From Zanthoxylum bungeanum (taxonomy: Eukaryota; Streptophyta; Magnoliopsida; Sapindales; Rutaceae): a DNA stretch of 64,000 nucleotides. Position numbers and translations under genes: made by a program. The notes below the pieces were generated by a model. The model was not told the origin of the DNA. It made no database searches and worked only from the letters and a program-made list of their open reading frames with translations. Location of the stretch: assembly GCA_019454045.1 (NCBI GenBank), contig SKCR01010146.1:1-64000 (forward strand), read 5' to 3'. Below are positions 1 to 12,027 of the stretch, piece by piece (the first letter of the stretch is position 1; every line of letters starts with the position of its first letter).

Positions 1-319
1 AAAAGATAAATAAGAATGCCAAAGAAAGAAAAATGCGGCCAGAAATTTGGCCGTCTTTAATGTAGGAATTCGCATATCCAGCTGGACGTATTTCACGTCC
101 AGCCAAGCATGTCGTGTCCATAACTATAAAAATAAATAGGGTAAGGGTGCCCTCAGATCTTACCTTTTAAGTCGCTTCTCGGAAGTGCGTTATGCCGTCG
201 CCGGAAGGATTGAAGCTGTTACGCTGTTTGCTATTTCTGGTTCGCTATTTCACTTGTTGTTTCGCTGTTTTCTGCATGTTATTTATTGTATGCTATTTCT
301 GGTTACTCTTTTCTGGTTG

Positions 320-730
320 CTATTTTCTGGTTGCTGTTTTGGTTGTTTTTGGGCTGCTGTTTTGGTTGTTTTGGCTGCTGTTTTGGTTGTTGTTTTGGCT
401 ATTATTTTGGTTGTTGTTTTGGCTACTATTTTGGTTGATGTTTTTGCGATTTTAGCGGTTGTTTTTACTACTGTTTTTGCGGTTTCTTCACTATTTTTGG
501 GCTGGTTGTTTTGGTTGTATTTTGGGACTGTTTTTTTCTGTTTTTTTTGGTGATAGGGGTTTCTATTTTGGGGATTGTTTTTCGATAATTTCGGTGTTGT
601 TTTTGGACTATTTTGGGGACTGTTTTTAGTAATTTAGGTGTTATTTTTGGACTATTTTGGGGACTGTTTTTCGGCAATTTAGGTGTTGTTTTTAGACTAT
701 TTTGGGGACTATTTTGTCATTGTTTGTTGG
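320..730. repeat. GT-rich low-complexity tandem region
   Basis: From 320 to 460 the plus strand is built of degenerate TTTTGGTTGTTTTGGCT units of 9-18 bases. From 560 to 730 it holds a longer unit of about 45-55 bases around TTTTGGGGACTGTTTTT. Similar but shorter GGGACTGTTTTGG runs occur at 7760-7880 and 16385-16510 in the related LTRs, so this is an LTR-internal expansion. The hydrophobic ORFs across it are a by-product of the composition. Confidence 0.7.
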
Positions 731-1262
731 CTAGTTTTGGGGACTGTTGGTGCTGTCGGTTGTGGGTTTTTTTGTTTGTTTGCTGGCTGGTTTGGTTGGC
801 TTTGGTGCTGTCGGTTGTGGGTTACTGTTTTGGGTTGGTTTTTGTTGTTGTGTTGTTCGGTGGGGCTGCTACTGTTTTGGCTTGGTTTTTGTTGGTTTAA
901 GGGCTGGTTATTCTTGTTGTTTCACGCCAATGAAGGAGAAGAAGAAGTAGGGTTGCCGTGTATGTGTCTTGTGTTTTATGTTTGTTTGTTCACGTCTCAA
1001 GGTTGGGATTTTTTTGTGGTGTGTTTGTTGTTCACGTCCAAGGCTGGGATTTTTGTGGTGTGTTTCACGCCCAAACTTAGAACAAGAAGTATGGTTTTCT
1101 TTTTGTTTGTGAAGTGTCGTGAAAGAGCCTCTCCCACTTGAAGAATTGGTCTCTCTTTTATAATCAATGGATCTCCTAAGCAAGGAAATAAATCAAGTAA
1201 ATATGGGAAATATTTTCTTAAATTATTTAGGGAAAGAATTTCATAATTTTGGTGAGGATGAG

Positions 1263-1390
1263 ATTTCAAATCTTTGTTAAATTGGAAAGTGATTTAAGGG
1301 GATTTTAACATGTGTTTTGCATGGGTTTTCAAATCTTTGTTAAATTGGAAAGTGATTTAAGGAGATTTTAGCATGTGCTTTGCATGGGAT
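1263..1390. repeat. Two-copy 64-bp direct repeat
   Basis: A unit that begins TTTCAAATCTTTGTTAAATT and ends in a GTGTTTTGCATGGG-like block occurs twice back to back, starting at about 1264 and 1328, with a few differences. It lies inside the truncated Ogre-like LTR and has no counterpart that I see in the two complete LTRs. Confidence 0.75.
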
Positions 1391-1748
1391 TTTATTTATT
1401 TGGGAAGGTTTGGTCGTGTGGATGCATGGGCTTGGTGTAATGGGCGTGTATGGCATGGGATTTGAGTGGTGTTTGGCGTGGGCATGGATTGTATGGGCTT
1501 TCATGGGTTGCAGAGGTTTTGACCCGAGGCTAAGGTTTGAAACGAAAACTGACTGAGCGAATCCGAGTTGGCTATTGAGTCTGAATCCAATGAGGTGCTA
1601 ATTTTGGAGGTTTTCTTTCCTTCCGGCATTCGTTTCCCGTAACTTCCGTAACTTTTCAGGTAGTGGCTCCATACGAGGCTCATCATTGGGCTTATGCAAA
1701 AATGCAGTGTCTACATAAGGCTAGATCGAAACTGATACTACAACACCC

Positions 1749-2118
1749 AAGACTAAGGACATCAAGTGTTTGGGCATGGGACATTATGCTTCACAATGCC
1801 CCAACATACGTACCTTAATGATTGATAAGAAAATTGGTGGGGTACATTTTATTGACAATGAGGTTGAGGTTGATAATGATGAGTCTGGGATTGAGGATAT
1901 TAGTGACAGAGAGGGAGCTGCATACCCGCTGGATAACTTGTCCTTAGTTGTCAAGCATTTTTTTAGTGCACATATTGGTGAGGATTAGAGTGATCAGCAG
2001 AGGGAGAACATATTCCACACTAGATGTCGTGTGAATGGAAATGGGTGTAGTATGATCATTGACGGGGGTAGTTGTACTAATGTCGCAAGTACGTATTTAG
2101 TTGAGAGGTTGGGATTAG
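1749..2118 (+). pseudogene. Gypsy gag zinc knuckle and protease remnant
   Basis: The zinc-knuckle end of gag is readable at about 1755-1805 as KCLGMGHYASQCPN. The first cysteine of the CCHC motif is missing, with Asp in its place. About 200 bases on, after a stop at 1986-1988, an aspartic-protease segment reads CSMIIDGGSCTNVAS (about 2046-2095). The catalytic Asp lies at 2061-2063 and Gly occupies the place usually held by Ser or Thr. In the living family this protease matures the Gag-Pol polyprotein inside the virus-like particle. Further stops follow at 2157 and beyond, so it cannot be translated as one protein. Confidence 0.7.
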
Positions 2119-2689
2119 ATTCCTTGAAGTATCCAAGCCTTACAAGTTGCAGTGGTTGAAATACTGTGGAGAAGTGCGGGTGACTAGGCAGTTATTATTG
2201 AGCTTCACCATTGGGCTTTATATTGATGGTGTTTTATGTGATGTTATACCCATGCATGCATGACACAATCGTTTAAGAAGGCCGTGATAGTTTGATAGGA
2301 AGGTTATATACGATGGGTTCAAGAATAAGTATTTCTTTCAATATAAGGGAAAACACATTACCTTATACCCACTTACACCAAGGCAAGTCCATGAGGATTG
2401 ATTCAAGTTGCAACTTGTGAGAGATAGAGAGAAAGAGAGTGCAAACACAGCCTTGGAGAAAACATATGGAGGGAGTGTAACCGAACCTAGTAAGGAAATT
2501 AAGGCTAAGGCCGTGAGTGCTTTAAGGGATATGTGAGTGAAATTAAGGGGGAAACAAAAGGGCGAGTGAAAAAGAGCTTCTACATAGGTGAGGGTGAAAC
2601 GAGAAGAGCTTTTAAGGCTAGCAAGCTTATGTTTTTGCTAGTTTACAAGGATCGCCATGTTTGTATTGCTAACACTGACCCTTTGCTTC

Positions 2690-3500
2690 ATGTGTCCATT
2701 TCATCTATTTTACAGGAATTCAATGATGTGTTGACAGAGGACATTCCTAGTGGCTTCCACCTATTAGAGGTATTGAGCACCGTATAGATTTCATACCTGG
2801 CGTAGTCATTCTCAATAGACCAGCCTACCAGAGCAATCCCGAGGAAACGAAGGAACTTCATAGGCAAGTGCGTGAGTTGATGGAGAAAGGGTATGTCAGA
2901 GAAAGTATGAGTCCTTGTGTGATACATGTTCTTCTAGTTCTTAAGAAAGATGGGACATGACGTATGTGCGTTGATTGTCAAGTGATCAATAATATAACGG
3001 TAAAGTATAGTCACCATATTCATAGGCTAGATGACATGTTGGATGAATTGTATGGTTCCAAAATTTTTAGTAAGATTGATTTAAAAAATTGATACCATCA
3101 AATTCGCATGAGAGAGGGAGATGAGTGGAAAACTGCATTTATGACCAAGTATTGCTTATAGGAATGGTTAATTATACCATTTCATCTTACAAATGCACCT
3201 AGCACATTTATGAGATTGATGAATCATGTTATGTGTGCATTAATAGGTAGGTTTGTTGTAGTTTATTTTGATGACATCTTCATTTATAGTAAAATATTAG
3301 ATGAGCATGTTACGCATTTGAAGCATGTTCTTGATGTGTTAATGTAGGAAAAAATGTATGCTAATTTTGATAAGTGCACTTTTTGTATGGATAAAATGAT
3401 TTTCCTTGGTTTTGTTGTAAGTGTAGATGGCATCAAAGTTGATCTAGAAAAGGTAAAGACAATTCAGGATTGGCTTACACCGACAAATGTGACAGAATTC
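2690..3500 (+). pseudogene. Gypsy reverse transcriptase, N-terminal and palm remnant
   Basis: Fragments in several frames give a typical gypsy RT: an EFNDVLTEDIPSG entry segment (about 2716-2754), the region around 2940-3110 with KKDG- and DLKN-like blocks, and the active-site box read as [11 protein letters not shown], with its F-D-D codons at 3267-3275. The palm continues as CTFCMDKMIFLGFVVSVDGI at about 3375-3435. In-frame stops (for example at 2785 and near 3346) and frameshifts break it. The coding sequence stops abruptly at 3500, where the copia solo LTR inserted, and resumes at about 18051. Confidence 0.8.
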
Positions 3501-4387
3501 AGAAGTGTTGTGTTTCTATTATGTCCCAATGATCATTTTAAAGCAATGAAACAAGTGAATACAACAATGAAATATGGCGGAATCATACTCACATTGAACG
3601 GCTTTGCGATGCGAAGAACAACGAAACTTTTTATGCCCTTTGATGTTCCTCAAAGTCTCGGCAGTGGGCATCCTTGTTGTCCTCAAATTCGGCCATGGTC
3701 CTCCATTGAAGTCTTCAAGCTCTAAGCTTCCAAAATGGATTCCATGCTCACAAGTGAGTTTCCCTATCACCTTGTATACCTCTTTGTGTGCTAGCACGTT
3801 GATGATTTTCCACAAATCATCCTATTCTTCCTTACATGTCTCGGCCAAGCTTGAAACAAGAAGAAAAAATGGCTTCCAAAGCCAAAAGGGAGAGAAGAAA
3901 GAAAATGGACTATTGTTGAATCCCTTGAAGAGAGAGAGAGAAGAATTTTATGTTTTATATATCTAATACACAAAACCAAAATTCAAATATCAAATAAAAT
4001 ATTGATAAATGTCTTTCAAGCTTTCAAAAGCTTTTCAACCACTTACATCAATCATGAATAGTGACTGGTGTCAATCACTCAAAGTGAAAGACATCTATCA
4101 CTTGATTGACGAATGATGTGACGCTAGATGTGACTTGCGGGTCCCACTTCGATTCCAAATGCGAGTGGTTCCGCAAACACTCCCGGGCGCGGATTCGCTA
4201 ATTCCGAATTAACGAAATTTCCGTTGCATCGTAATTAAATCTAATTTAATTAAATAATCATGCATAGCATAATTACTATTCATGTCGCTAACGAATTAAT
4301 TCTAAATTAATTCGTTCGCTCGAATTAAAATCTGATTTTAATTCCGTGTCGAAATCCAATTTCGTTTAATATATCGAATATATTAAT

Positions 4388-4515
4388 TTATCGATTAATT
4401 CCAAATTAATCGCTCTCTCTCTTTAAATAATATTTTATCCCAGATAAAATATCTCCGTAATTAATCCCAGATTAATTTTCTCTCTCATCCAATTAATCCC
4501 AGATTAATAAAGTGC
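4388..4515. repeat. Palindromic ATTAATCCCAGATTAAT array in copia solo LTR
   Basis: At least three copies of ATTAATCCCAGATTAAT or close variants occur, with related ATTCCAAATTAAT units upstream. Each unit can fold on itself (ATTAATC/GATTAAT around a 3-base loop). The same array is present in every copia LTR of this family in the window. Confidence 0.8.
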
Positions 4516-5427
4516 GAGTCATACATCATCGGTGAATCTTCGGGAAGCGACCCATGAGATCCCCGAATATGTTGGCAGTAAATTCGGTCGTCGGACTATC
4601 CGAACATGTAAGTACCTTGTACTACGTTTTTACCGATTTACAAGACAAGGTTGGCTTCTAGCAAAGCGCCATGCCTACCCAATTCTCCATAAACATGCTT
4701 ACAGGAATAAGCGATCTATATCAGGCATAATATACATAGTATTGCGTATATCGATCCAGTATCGGATGGTCACGTGCTAGGCCTGGGGCTGGAATTGTGT
4801 CTGCCCCGTACGAAGCACATATCGGATGTCTGGTAACTAGTCTCTATAATCGGATATACATGACCTAGTCATAATATCCCGATACCTGCAGCATATAAGA
4901 GAACAAGTTCCGTATCCTACGTGATCATCATCTCCACTATAACTGAAGTGATACTTCCATCTTGACATCACACCCAATACACTACGATTCTCAATATACC
5001 TAGAAGAGGCGTACACAGAACCGGTTAAAGCCCAGGACGACCAAAACCAAAGCATATTAATTGTCGCAAGTATTAGCGGTGCAAGTCTCAAGTTAAGACC
5101 AAATACACCTACCCTGAATTCAGACTTCCATAGACACATAGTTATACTACCAATGGAATTCCAAAAGGGTCTATACAGAGCGAAGCTGTTTCCCGTACCA
5201 TCGGTAAAACACAACCTCCTATTACACTTGCATGAGTATCATATACCCAAATATATGAGAACTATACCGTTGTGCCCTCACAACACGCACAAGTGTAATA
5301 CTAGTCTTTTACGCATTATCGATGTCCAATCTCGATAATACTCTGACTAGTGATATTTAATGATTTATCCTTCGTGGATTGATACTGTCTCATATCTTCT
5401 CAATCCAGGAACAAATCACAGGGACCT

Positions 5428-8400
5428 TGTGGGACACAGAAACTGGGCGACGCATGCTGTCCTAGACTCGCGGCCTAGTCGGGAGTACGGAGTAGCCACG
5501 GGGGACTAAACCGGAGAATAATGGAGTCGCCACCCCCGTGTGAACCGGAAAATGAGATTTAAGGCCGCACTCACCCCTCGCTAGGGAAGACCTCAAACCG
5601 TTGGGTTCAGAATGGTCCCTTACTTATGTCACTTGTAATGAAAGGATTTATGTGATAATTTAATCAAGCTTAAGTAACACTTATTTCCAAGAGTATCATG
5701 CTTCTAAATCCATATGCGCAAAAATAAAATTTACACCTAAATTTGCATATATTTCACATCTAAGATTGCATGCTTTAAAGTACATCAAAGTGGCAACAAA
5801 CATACGACTTCATTGGCATATTGTATTCACGAGCACGAACACACACTAACCACACAAGCACACATGTGAGCACTTTTCCAAGTGGTACGTGAAATCGTAT
5901 CCCAAGTACAGACCGCACTACCGTCCATTCAGAATCGGCTACGGAATTTATGTCTGGGTTTCCATCCGATATACCACAAGAAATAATACTCAAATGCTAT
6001 CATGACATAGATATATGAATTGTAATACGTTAAGCCAAGACGAAGGTAAATGATGCAACCAATGGGATAAACATGATATGGCATGTCGCAAAAGAAGATA
6101 ACTAATATGGATACAAACACACATGTGATGAAAATGACTCAATTCAGTGTACTCGCGTTCATGTAGCGTTCGTAAACGCATTCGAACGGTAAACAGAAGG
6201 TTCGCATTCGTATAGCGTTTGATAACGCGTTCGAACGGTAAACAGGAGGCTCGCATTCGTATAGCGTTTGATAACGCGTTCGAACGGGACCAGACAGAAA
6301 ACATACGTTCGTGCGGCGTTTCAGAACACGTTCGAATGGGGTTACAGCAGTGACCTCCAAAATGCAGTAAACAATATGACACATACATGAACAGATGAAT
6401 TGATGACACCTAATAAATAATAACGGGCTAAAAGCGCGGCAAAGCATCGTGGTAAGACTTTAATCTCTCAAAATAGAGGACCTTTAATCGCACTTACTAA
6501 GCCCATGCGTAATCAACATAATGCATATATATAAAGTAAAGACAATGATATCGGACTTCGTATACCCGATTGAACACATTTTACGTTCAACCGAATATAC
6601 GTTAATCGGCGCGGCAAAGCATTGTGGTAAAGGATTTTAACCCCTCCAAGTAGGGGACCTTTAATCCGACTTACTAAGCCCATGCGTTTGATCGCATCAT
6701 GCATACAAGGAATAAAGACAATAATATCAAACTTAGTATGCTCGATTGAACATATCTTGCATTCAACCGAACACACATCAACCGGCGCGGCAAAGCATCG
6801 TGGTAAAGGATTTTAACCCCTCCAAATAGGGGACCTTTAATCTGACTTACTAAGCCCATGCGCTCGATCGCATCATACATACAAAAATAAAGTCAATCAC
6901 ATCAAACTTAGTATGCCCGATTGAACATATCTTATATCCAACCGAACACACATCAACCGGCGCGGCAAAGCATCGTGGTAAAGGATTTTAACCCCTTCAA
7001 ATATGGGACCTTTAATCCGACTTACTAAGCCCATGCGCTCGATTGTATCATACATACAAAAATAAAGACAATCACATCAAACTTAGTATGCCCGATTGAA
7101 CATATCTTATATCCAACCGAACACACATCAACCGGCTCGGCAAAGCATCGTGGTAAAGGATTTTAACCCCTCCAAATAGGGGACCTTTAATCCGACTTAC
7201 TAAACCCATGCGCTCGATTGCATCATGCATACAAATAACATGCGGAATTCAAATGACGAAAAATAAATAAATCAAAGCAATATAAAACAAAAGAAAGTGT
7301 CGTTTACTCAAGCGGTACGTGGAATTGTATCCCGAGTACAGATCATACTACCGTCCATTCGGAATCGGCTATGAAATTTATGTCCGGGTTTCCATCCGAT
7401 ATACCGCGAGAGTTGACACATCTTTCATTTTATTCCATAGCCACAACATACAATATCTCGTAATCCATGCATATTTATCTACTCAAGGGCCACAACATAC
7501 ATTTCAACATAACAATTATGCAAGCAATACTTAATAAATAATAAAAATAAAATAGAAAACGAATGTGGAAAATACCCTCAGGTCTAACCTTTTATGTCGA
7601 CTTTCGAACTCGCGTTTCACGGCCGTCGGAAGGGCTATCACACCGCAACTTTTCTGGTTCACTGGTTTGCGTTTTACCTCGCTGTTTCGCTGCTCAAGCT
7701 ACTGTTTTGACTCCATTTTGCTGCTGTTTCCTCGCGGTTTTCTGGTCAATATTTTTGGTTGTTTAAGGGACTATTTTGGGTGTTTCGGGGACTGTTTTGG
7801 GCGGTTTCTGGACTGTTTTACTGGGTAGTTTGTGGGGTTGATTTAGTGCAGTTTTCTGGACAGTTTCTGGACAATTTCAGGGGCTATTTTTGTGGCAAAA
7901 CTGGGCAGTACATTTTAGGGGTTTTCTCGTGGAGGGAGGGAGGCAGTTTTGCGGCAAATGGTGCAGTTTAGGGAGGAATTGCGCGTGCAGTTTGTAGGGG
8001 GGTTAATGGGCTGTTGACTTGTGGGGACGTGCATGATGGCTATTGATTTGTAAAGGGGTAATGTGCGTGAGGGCTATGTGGCGTTAAGGTTGAGTGCATG
8101 GCTATGTGGCGTTTATGCGCTGAAGTGAATGGGGGCTTGTGGCGTGATGAGAGTGAGTATGTGGCTTTGAGTCTTTGAGGGCTAGGTGAACAAAGGGCTG
8201 ATGGCTTACGTTGTTGTGAGGAGTGTAGTGAGGGACGTGTAAGGTGGCTTGTGTGAATTGCTAGGGCTAATGGCGGGCTGTTACGTGCATGGGGCAAGAG
8301 GCTTTAGGGTTATTTTCTTGTGTGGCTGCTGAGTGTTCGGTTTTTTTTTTGAGAATGAGGCGAGAGGGAGAGGCTAGATGAAGGCAGGTCAGTGAGCTTG

Positions 8401-9284
8401 TCTAAGGGGGCATGAAGGCGTGATGAAGACAAGTGGGTCTTCTACGTGATGGGCGTGTGTGGGCGCGAAGGTTATGAGAGATAATGAGAGAGATTCGTCT
8501 TAAGGTTTATGTGTTTGCTCTTTATTGTATTTGGCCGTGAGTGTCCCCCTTTTGTTTGCAAATTTGTGTTGTTTATATAGAGAATGGTTAGGGCTTCTTC
8601 TTGTCTCACAAGGAAGGGATTTTGGCATTAAAGGGAGGATTTGATTTGGTATCCAACAAGGAAAAGATTAGATTGAGGGGCGACAAAATTGGTTCAAATT
8701 AGGAAGTCAATATCTTTAAATTGGTGTTGATTAGGAAGTCAAATATTTTAGATTGGTAAATATATTATTTAGTTAGGAATGATTATATTTGATTAGTTTA
8801 TATTAGGCATATACTTATTTTATGTTGGTAAATATTTTATTTATTTATTTAATTTAATTAACATTTTATTTAGTTAATGTTTTAATTTAATTAATAATTA
8901 TTTAATTTGGGTGTGTATTAGGGGGCTATGGGCGTGTGGGCTTTGGTTAGGTGGGTGGGCTTGGCTAGGTGTTTTGATGTATTTTAATTTGGAAGTGAAT
9001 TATTTAATTTTGGTATTTAATTTTAATTTATTTAATTTAATTTCAATTGGTTTTAATTAAAATTTGTGACATGTGTTTTAATTGTTTTAATTATTTTTAA
9101 TTTGTGACATGTGTTTTAACACAGAGGTCCAACAAGCGAACCCGAAGCTAATCCAGCGAATAAGAACAAACAAAATGCCGATTCCCTTCCGACGATCGTT
9201 TCCCGCAACTTCCTCGACTAAAAAAGTAGTGCCTCCAACTGAGACTCATCATCGGGTTTCACATGCAAAAATGCAATGCCTACA
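5428..9284 (-). repeat. 3' LTR of the Ogre-like element (3857 bp)
   Basis: This LTR is collinear with 13884-17908 and shows only scattered differences. It is shorter mainly because it holds five rather than six copies of a 176-bp tandem unit. The last 450 bp (about 8740-9120) are AT-rich ATTTAATT repeats. ORFs within it, such as those at 5990-6447, 7563-7971 and 8040-8297, recur in the other LTR and resemble no family I know, so I do not call genes. Confidence 0.88.
6430..7235. repeat. Tandem repeat of about 176 bp, five copies, in 3' LTR
   Basis: Units start near 6432, 6608, 6783, 6959 and 7136 with GCGCGGCAAAGCATCGTGG, continue through AACCCCTCCAAATAGGGGACC and end in an ACCGAACACACATCAACCGG block. 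The outer copies are the most diverged. Each unit contains the self-complementary CCCCTCCAAATAGGGG, a possible short hairpin. Confidence 0.9.
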
Positions 9285-9298
9285 GTCACCTCCCACTT
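9285..9298 (-). other. Polypurine tract of the Ogre-like element
   Basis: The minus strand reads AAAGTGGGAGGTGA directly before the 3' LTR start TGTAGGC. This is the position and composition expected of the plus-strand DNA primer. Confidence 0.75.
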
Positions 9299-9415
9299 TG
9301 ATGGGACTTGTGCAGTGTGTGACTTTGAACAATCCTATCAAAGTTATGCATTGCATTTTTACTTACCTGGCTCGCCAGCTGTCACCTGACTTGCCTGCTG
9401 CTCCACCGAGCTGAT

Positions 9416-10186
9416 GATGCAGTGGACCTCGATCCTAGGACGCATCCCAATAACTACAACCGACAACGGGGGCCTCGACCCTGGGACGCATCCCAATACC
9501 GCTGACAAAATGGGCCTCGGCCCGGGGACGCATCCCCAAACTGATGCAGTGGGTCCACGACCCTGGGACACATCCCAATAACTGCAACCGACAGCGGGGG
9601 CCTCGACCCTGGGACGCATCCCAATACCGCTGGCAAAATGGGCCTCGGCCCGGGGACGCATTCCCTAAATATGATGCAGTGGGTCCACGACCCTGGGACG
9701 CATCCCGATAACTACAACCGACAACAGGGGCCTCGACACTGGGATGCATCCCAATACCGCTGACAAAATGGGCCTCGGCCCGGGGACACATCCCCTGACT
9801 GATGTAGTGGGTCTACGACCCTGAGACGCATCCCAATAACTGCAACCGACAACGGGGGCCTCGACCCTGGGACGTATCCCAATACCGCTGACAAAATGGG
9901 CCTCGGCCCGGGGATGCATCCCCAAACTGATGCAGTGGGTCCACGACCCTGGGACACATCCCAATAACTGCAACCAACAACGGGGGCCTCGACTCTGGGA
10001 CGCATCCCAATACCACTGGCAAAATGGGCCTCGGCCCGGGGACGCATCCCCAAAATATGATGCAGTGGGTCCACGACCCTGGGACGCATCCCAATAACTG
10101 CAACCGACAATGGGGGCCTCAACCCTGGGACGCATCCTAATACCGCTGACCAAATGGGCCTCGGCCCGGGGACGCGTCCCTAAAAT
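9416..10186. repeat. Higher-order minisatellite, about 129-bp unit, six copies
   Basis: GATGCAGTGGG-type starts occur at about 9416, 9543, 9673, 9801, 9929 and 10059, giving spacings of 127-130 bp. Each unit is made of three related blocks of about 38-47 bp that share the core GGGCCTCG-CC-GGGACGCATCCC. It lies between gag and the 3' LTR, where Ogre/Tat elements often carry minisatellites. Long minus-strand ORFs through it (for example 9665-10153) exist only because the unit lacks stops, and the spacing is not a constant multiple of three. Confidence 0.92.
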
Positions 10187-10450
10187 GGAATATACTTATG
10201 ATGATGTGGGTCTCAACCCTAGGATGCATCCCCAAACTTCTGAAGATGATGATATAGGCCTCGGCCTTGAGACCCATCTCTGAAATTGATGCTGATGTGG
10301 GCCTCGACCCTGGGACTCACCCCTACAACTGATACTGATGATGACGTGGGCCTCGCCCCATACCGGTACTGATATGGCCCTCGCCCGCAAACTGATACTG
10401 ATTTGGACCTCGTCCCAAACTGCTACTGATATGGGCCTCGCCCCCAGAAT
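10187..10450. repeat. Degenerate monomers of the same minisatellite
   Basis: Five to seven loosely spaced copies of the ATGTGGGCCTCGACCC core follow the regular array, with a GATACTGATATGG-like linker. A second small cluster of such monomers lies at about 11268-11440. They look like older or unamplified relatives of the 129-bp unit. Confidence 0.75.
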
Positions 10451-12027
10451 GCCATACTCGGCAGAACCACTGATGTTCCATTCCAACATATTGTATTGTC
10501 TCTCGCGAGATAATCTTGATAGCTAGACATATATTCGTCCTCAACGAATGCTTCGCGTCAAAACTGGAGAATCTTCAAAGTACTCGATACGCTCAACTCC
10601 AATCGTCTGAATAGGAGGTCTGAACTAGACTCATAGTGTGTGTGTGCAAAGGTTCTTTCACAGCATTTTCCTTAAGTTAGCCAACTTGATGATTTCGCTT
10701 CGGAGAATCGGACCAGTGGGTCTAACCAATCTGGAAGTCTTGATCACTTTCTGTGATTACTTCGGCATACTCAACATGATATGGTCTTCTCTTTCTTTTC
10801 ATCATTTTTTTTTGACGCACATACCCTTTAAGGTAGCATTTCTCCTCATGGTGGTCCTAATACTCGCCCATGGGTAGCTTCACGCTTATCGGTTATAGGC
10901 GGTCTATTTTTCTTTTCTTTTTAGAGACTTTCTTTGCTTCCAACCATATCATATATCGTAGCATAAGTAAACCAGGGTGGACATCCAGGCAAACGGTCAT
11001 TCACCGATCCATCATCCCTTCGGATAGTCATCTTGCCAACCACTCAGGTTTCCACTTTTGAGATCCCGTAATCAAGTGCTCGCGAGTCCAACTGAGATTA
11101 ATCTATTCAGAATACCGGACGAGAGCACGTCTCGCACTTATCGTTTCTCAAGCTTCTCCCTACAACAAACATTGTCATCACCGGACATACGTCTAACTAT
11201 CAAAGATTTCTCTCTCTCATATATTTTGTTTTTCACTAATTCCACAGAATTCTTCCGTTATCTTCTGATAATGTGGGCTTCGCCCCTTGAGATCCATTCC
11301 CGAAACTCAAACTCATATGGGCCTCAGCCTTGAGACTCCTCCTCAATACCAACATCAATGTGGGTCTCAACCCTCAAATAAATACCTGAATCTAACACCA
11401 ATGTGGGCCTCAACCCTCAGATTATTACCCGAATCCGATATTGTGCTTTCGTTATTTTTGAATAGCTTGTCTTTGTCGCTTTCTCTTTTCTTCTTCAAAA
11501 CCTGTGAACACAAAACAAAACAAACACAAAAAGGATGCAAAATAGGTTACGTGTATGCATGCATGCATGTGTTTCTTATCCCGTCGGGTTAGGTCTTCCG
11601 CCAATTCCCTTGGTGACTGCTCGGTCTTTTCTTCCTCAAGTAAAGTACTGTTTCAATTTGTTCATGTCGATCGGCTCGGTGAACTCATTCTCCTCTGAAT
11701 CCGACAGTCTTACTGTCTCGTTTCCCATTGCTGAATGGCTATCCTGTCTTTTCTACTTGCTTCTTCAAAAATTCACCGGGTTCGAAATATTGCTGAGTAT
11801 CATAGTACCAAGGTTGAATAATTTTTTCAAACATACTCATGTTGCAGAGACTCAGGCAAGTTAACGAAATGAACATCTTTATTATCGTTAAGAAAAGGTT
11901 CGAACAAATAGACAAAATCAATGTCTCTATTAATAAATACTGGATCACAACTGAATAAGATCTGGGAGACAAACATCTCTATAAATTGCAACTTTATTTT
12001 CCCTTGCTTTCTTATTTCCTTCAACCA
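10451..12027. other. Ogre-like interior without recognisable genes
   Basis: Apart from the monomer cluster at 11268-11440, I find no protease, RT, RNase H or integrase motifs on either strand. Minus-strand ORFs of 65-77 codons at 11739-12024 lie just downstream of gag and could be decayed polyprotein sequence, but I cannot match them to a family. Short GCATGCATGCATG runs occur near 11550 and 12800. Confidence 0.5.

Larger units (their letters stand above)
1..1715 (-). mobile_element. Left-truncated LTR of an older Ogre/Tat-like retrotransposon
   Basis: This stretch is a diverged relative of the 4-kb LTRs at 5428-9284 and 13884-17908. Two landmarks align. Near 140-215 a block of the form CCTCAGATCTTACCTTTTA plus a GCCGTCGCCGGAAGG-like run matches 7578-7640. 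At 1590-1715 the block ending AAAATGCAGTGTCTACA matches the LTR ends that finish AAAATGCAATGCCTACA. The LTR therefore ends at 1715 and its other end lies left of the window. By analogy with the complete copies the element is minus-strand, so 1715 is the biological 5' end of an LTR. Gypsy gag sequence starts directly after it, so it appears to have inserted into that older element. I see no real gene; the GT-rich ORFs at 185-1141 are low-complexity translations. Confidence 0.6.

Noticed and set aside
185..1141. Hydrophobic plus-strand ORFs that look like membrane proteins
   Set aside because: They arise from TTTTGG/TGTTTT low-complexity repeats (Phe, Leu, Trp, Val) in an LTR and exist in more than one frame.
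5990..6447. Two overlapping minus-strand ORFs (139 and 102 aa) repeated at 14441-14946
   Set aside because: The duplication is explained by the two LTRs of one element. Part of the sequence is tandem repeat, and I see no known motif or codon signal.
6430..7235. A CRISPR-like array of regularly spaced repeats
   Set aside because: The repeats are about 176 bp with no distinct unique spacers, in a plant LTR. They are ordinary tandem repeats.
9359..10153. Several long overlapping minus-strand ORFs rich in Gly, Pro and Arg
   Set aside because: They are translations of the 129-bp minisatellite. All three frames are open because the unit lacks stops, and the unit spacing (127-130 bp) shifts frame, so no protein is being maintained.
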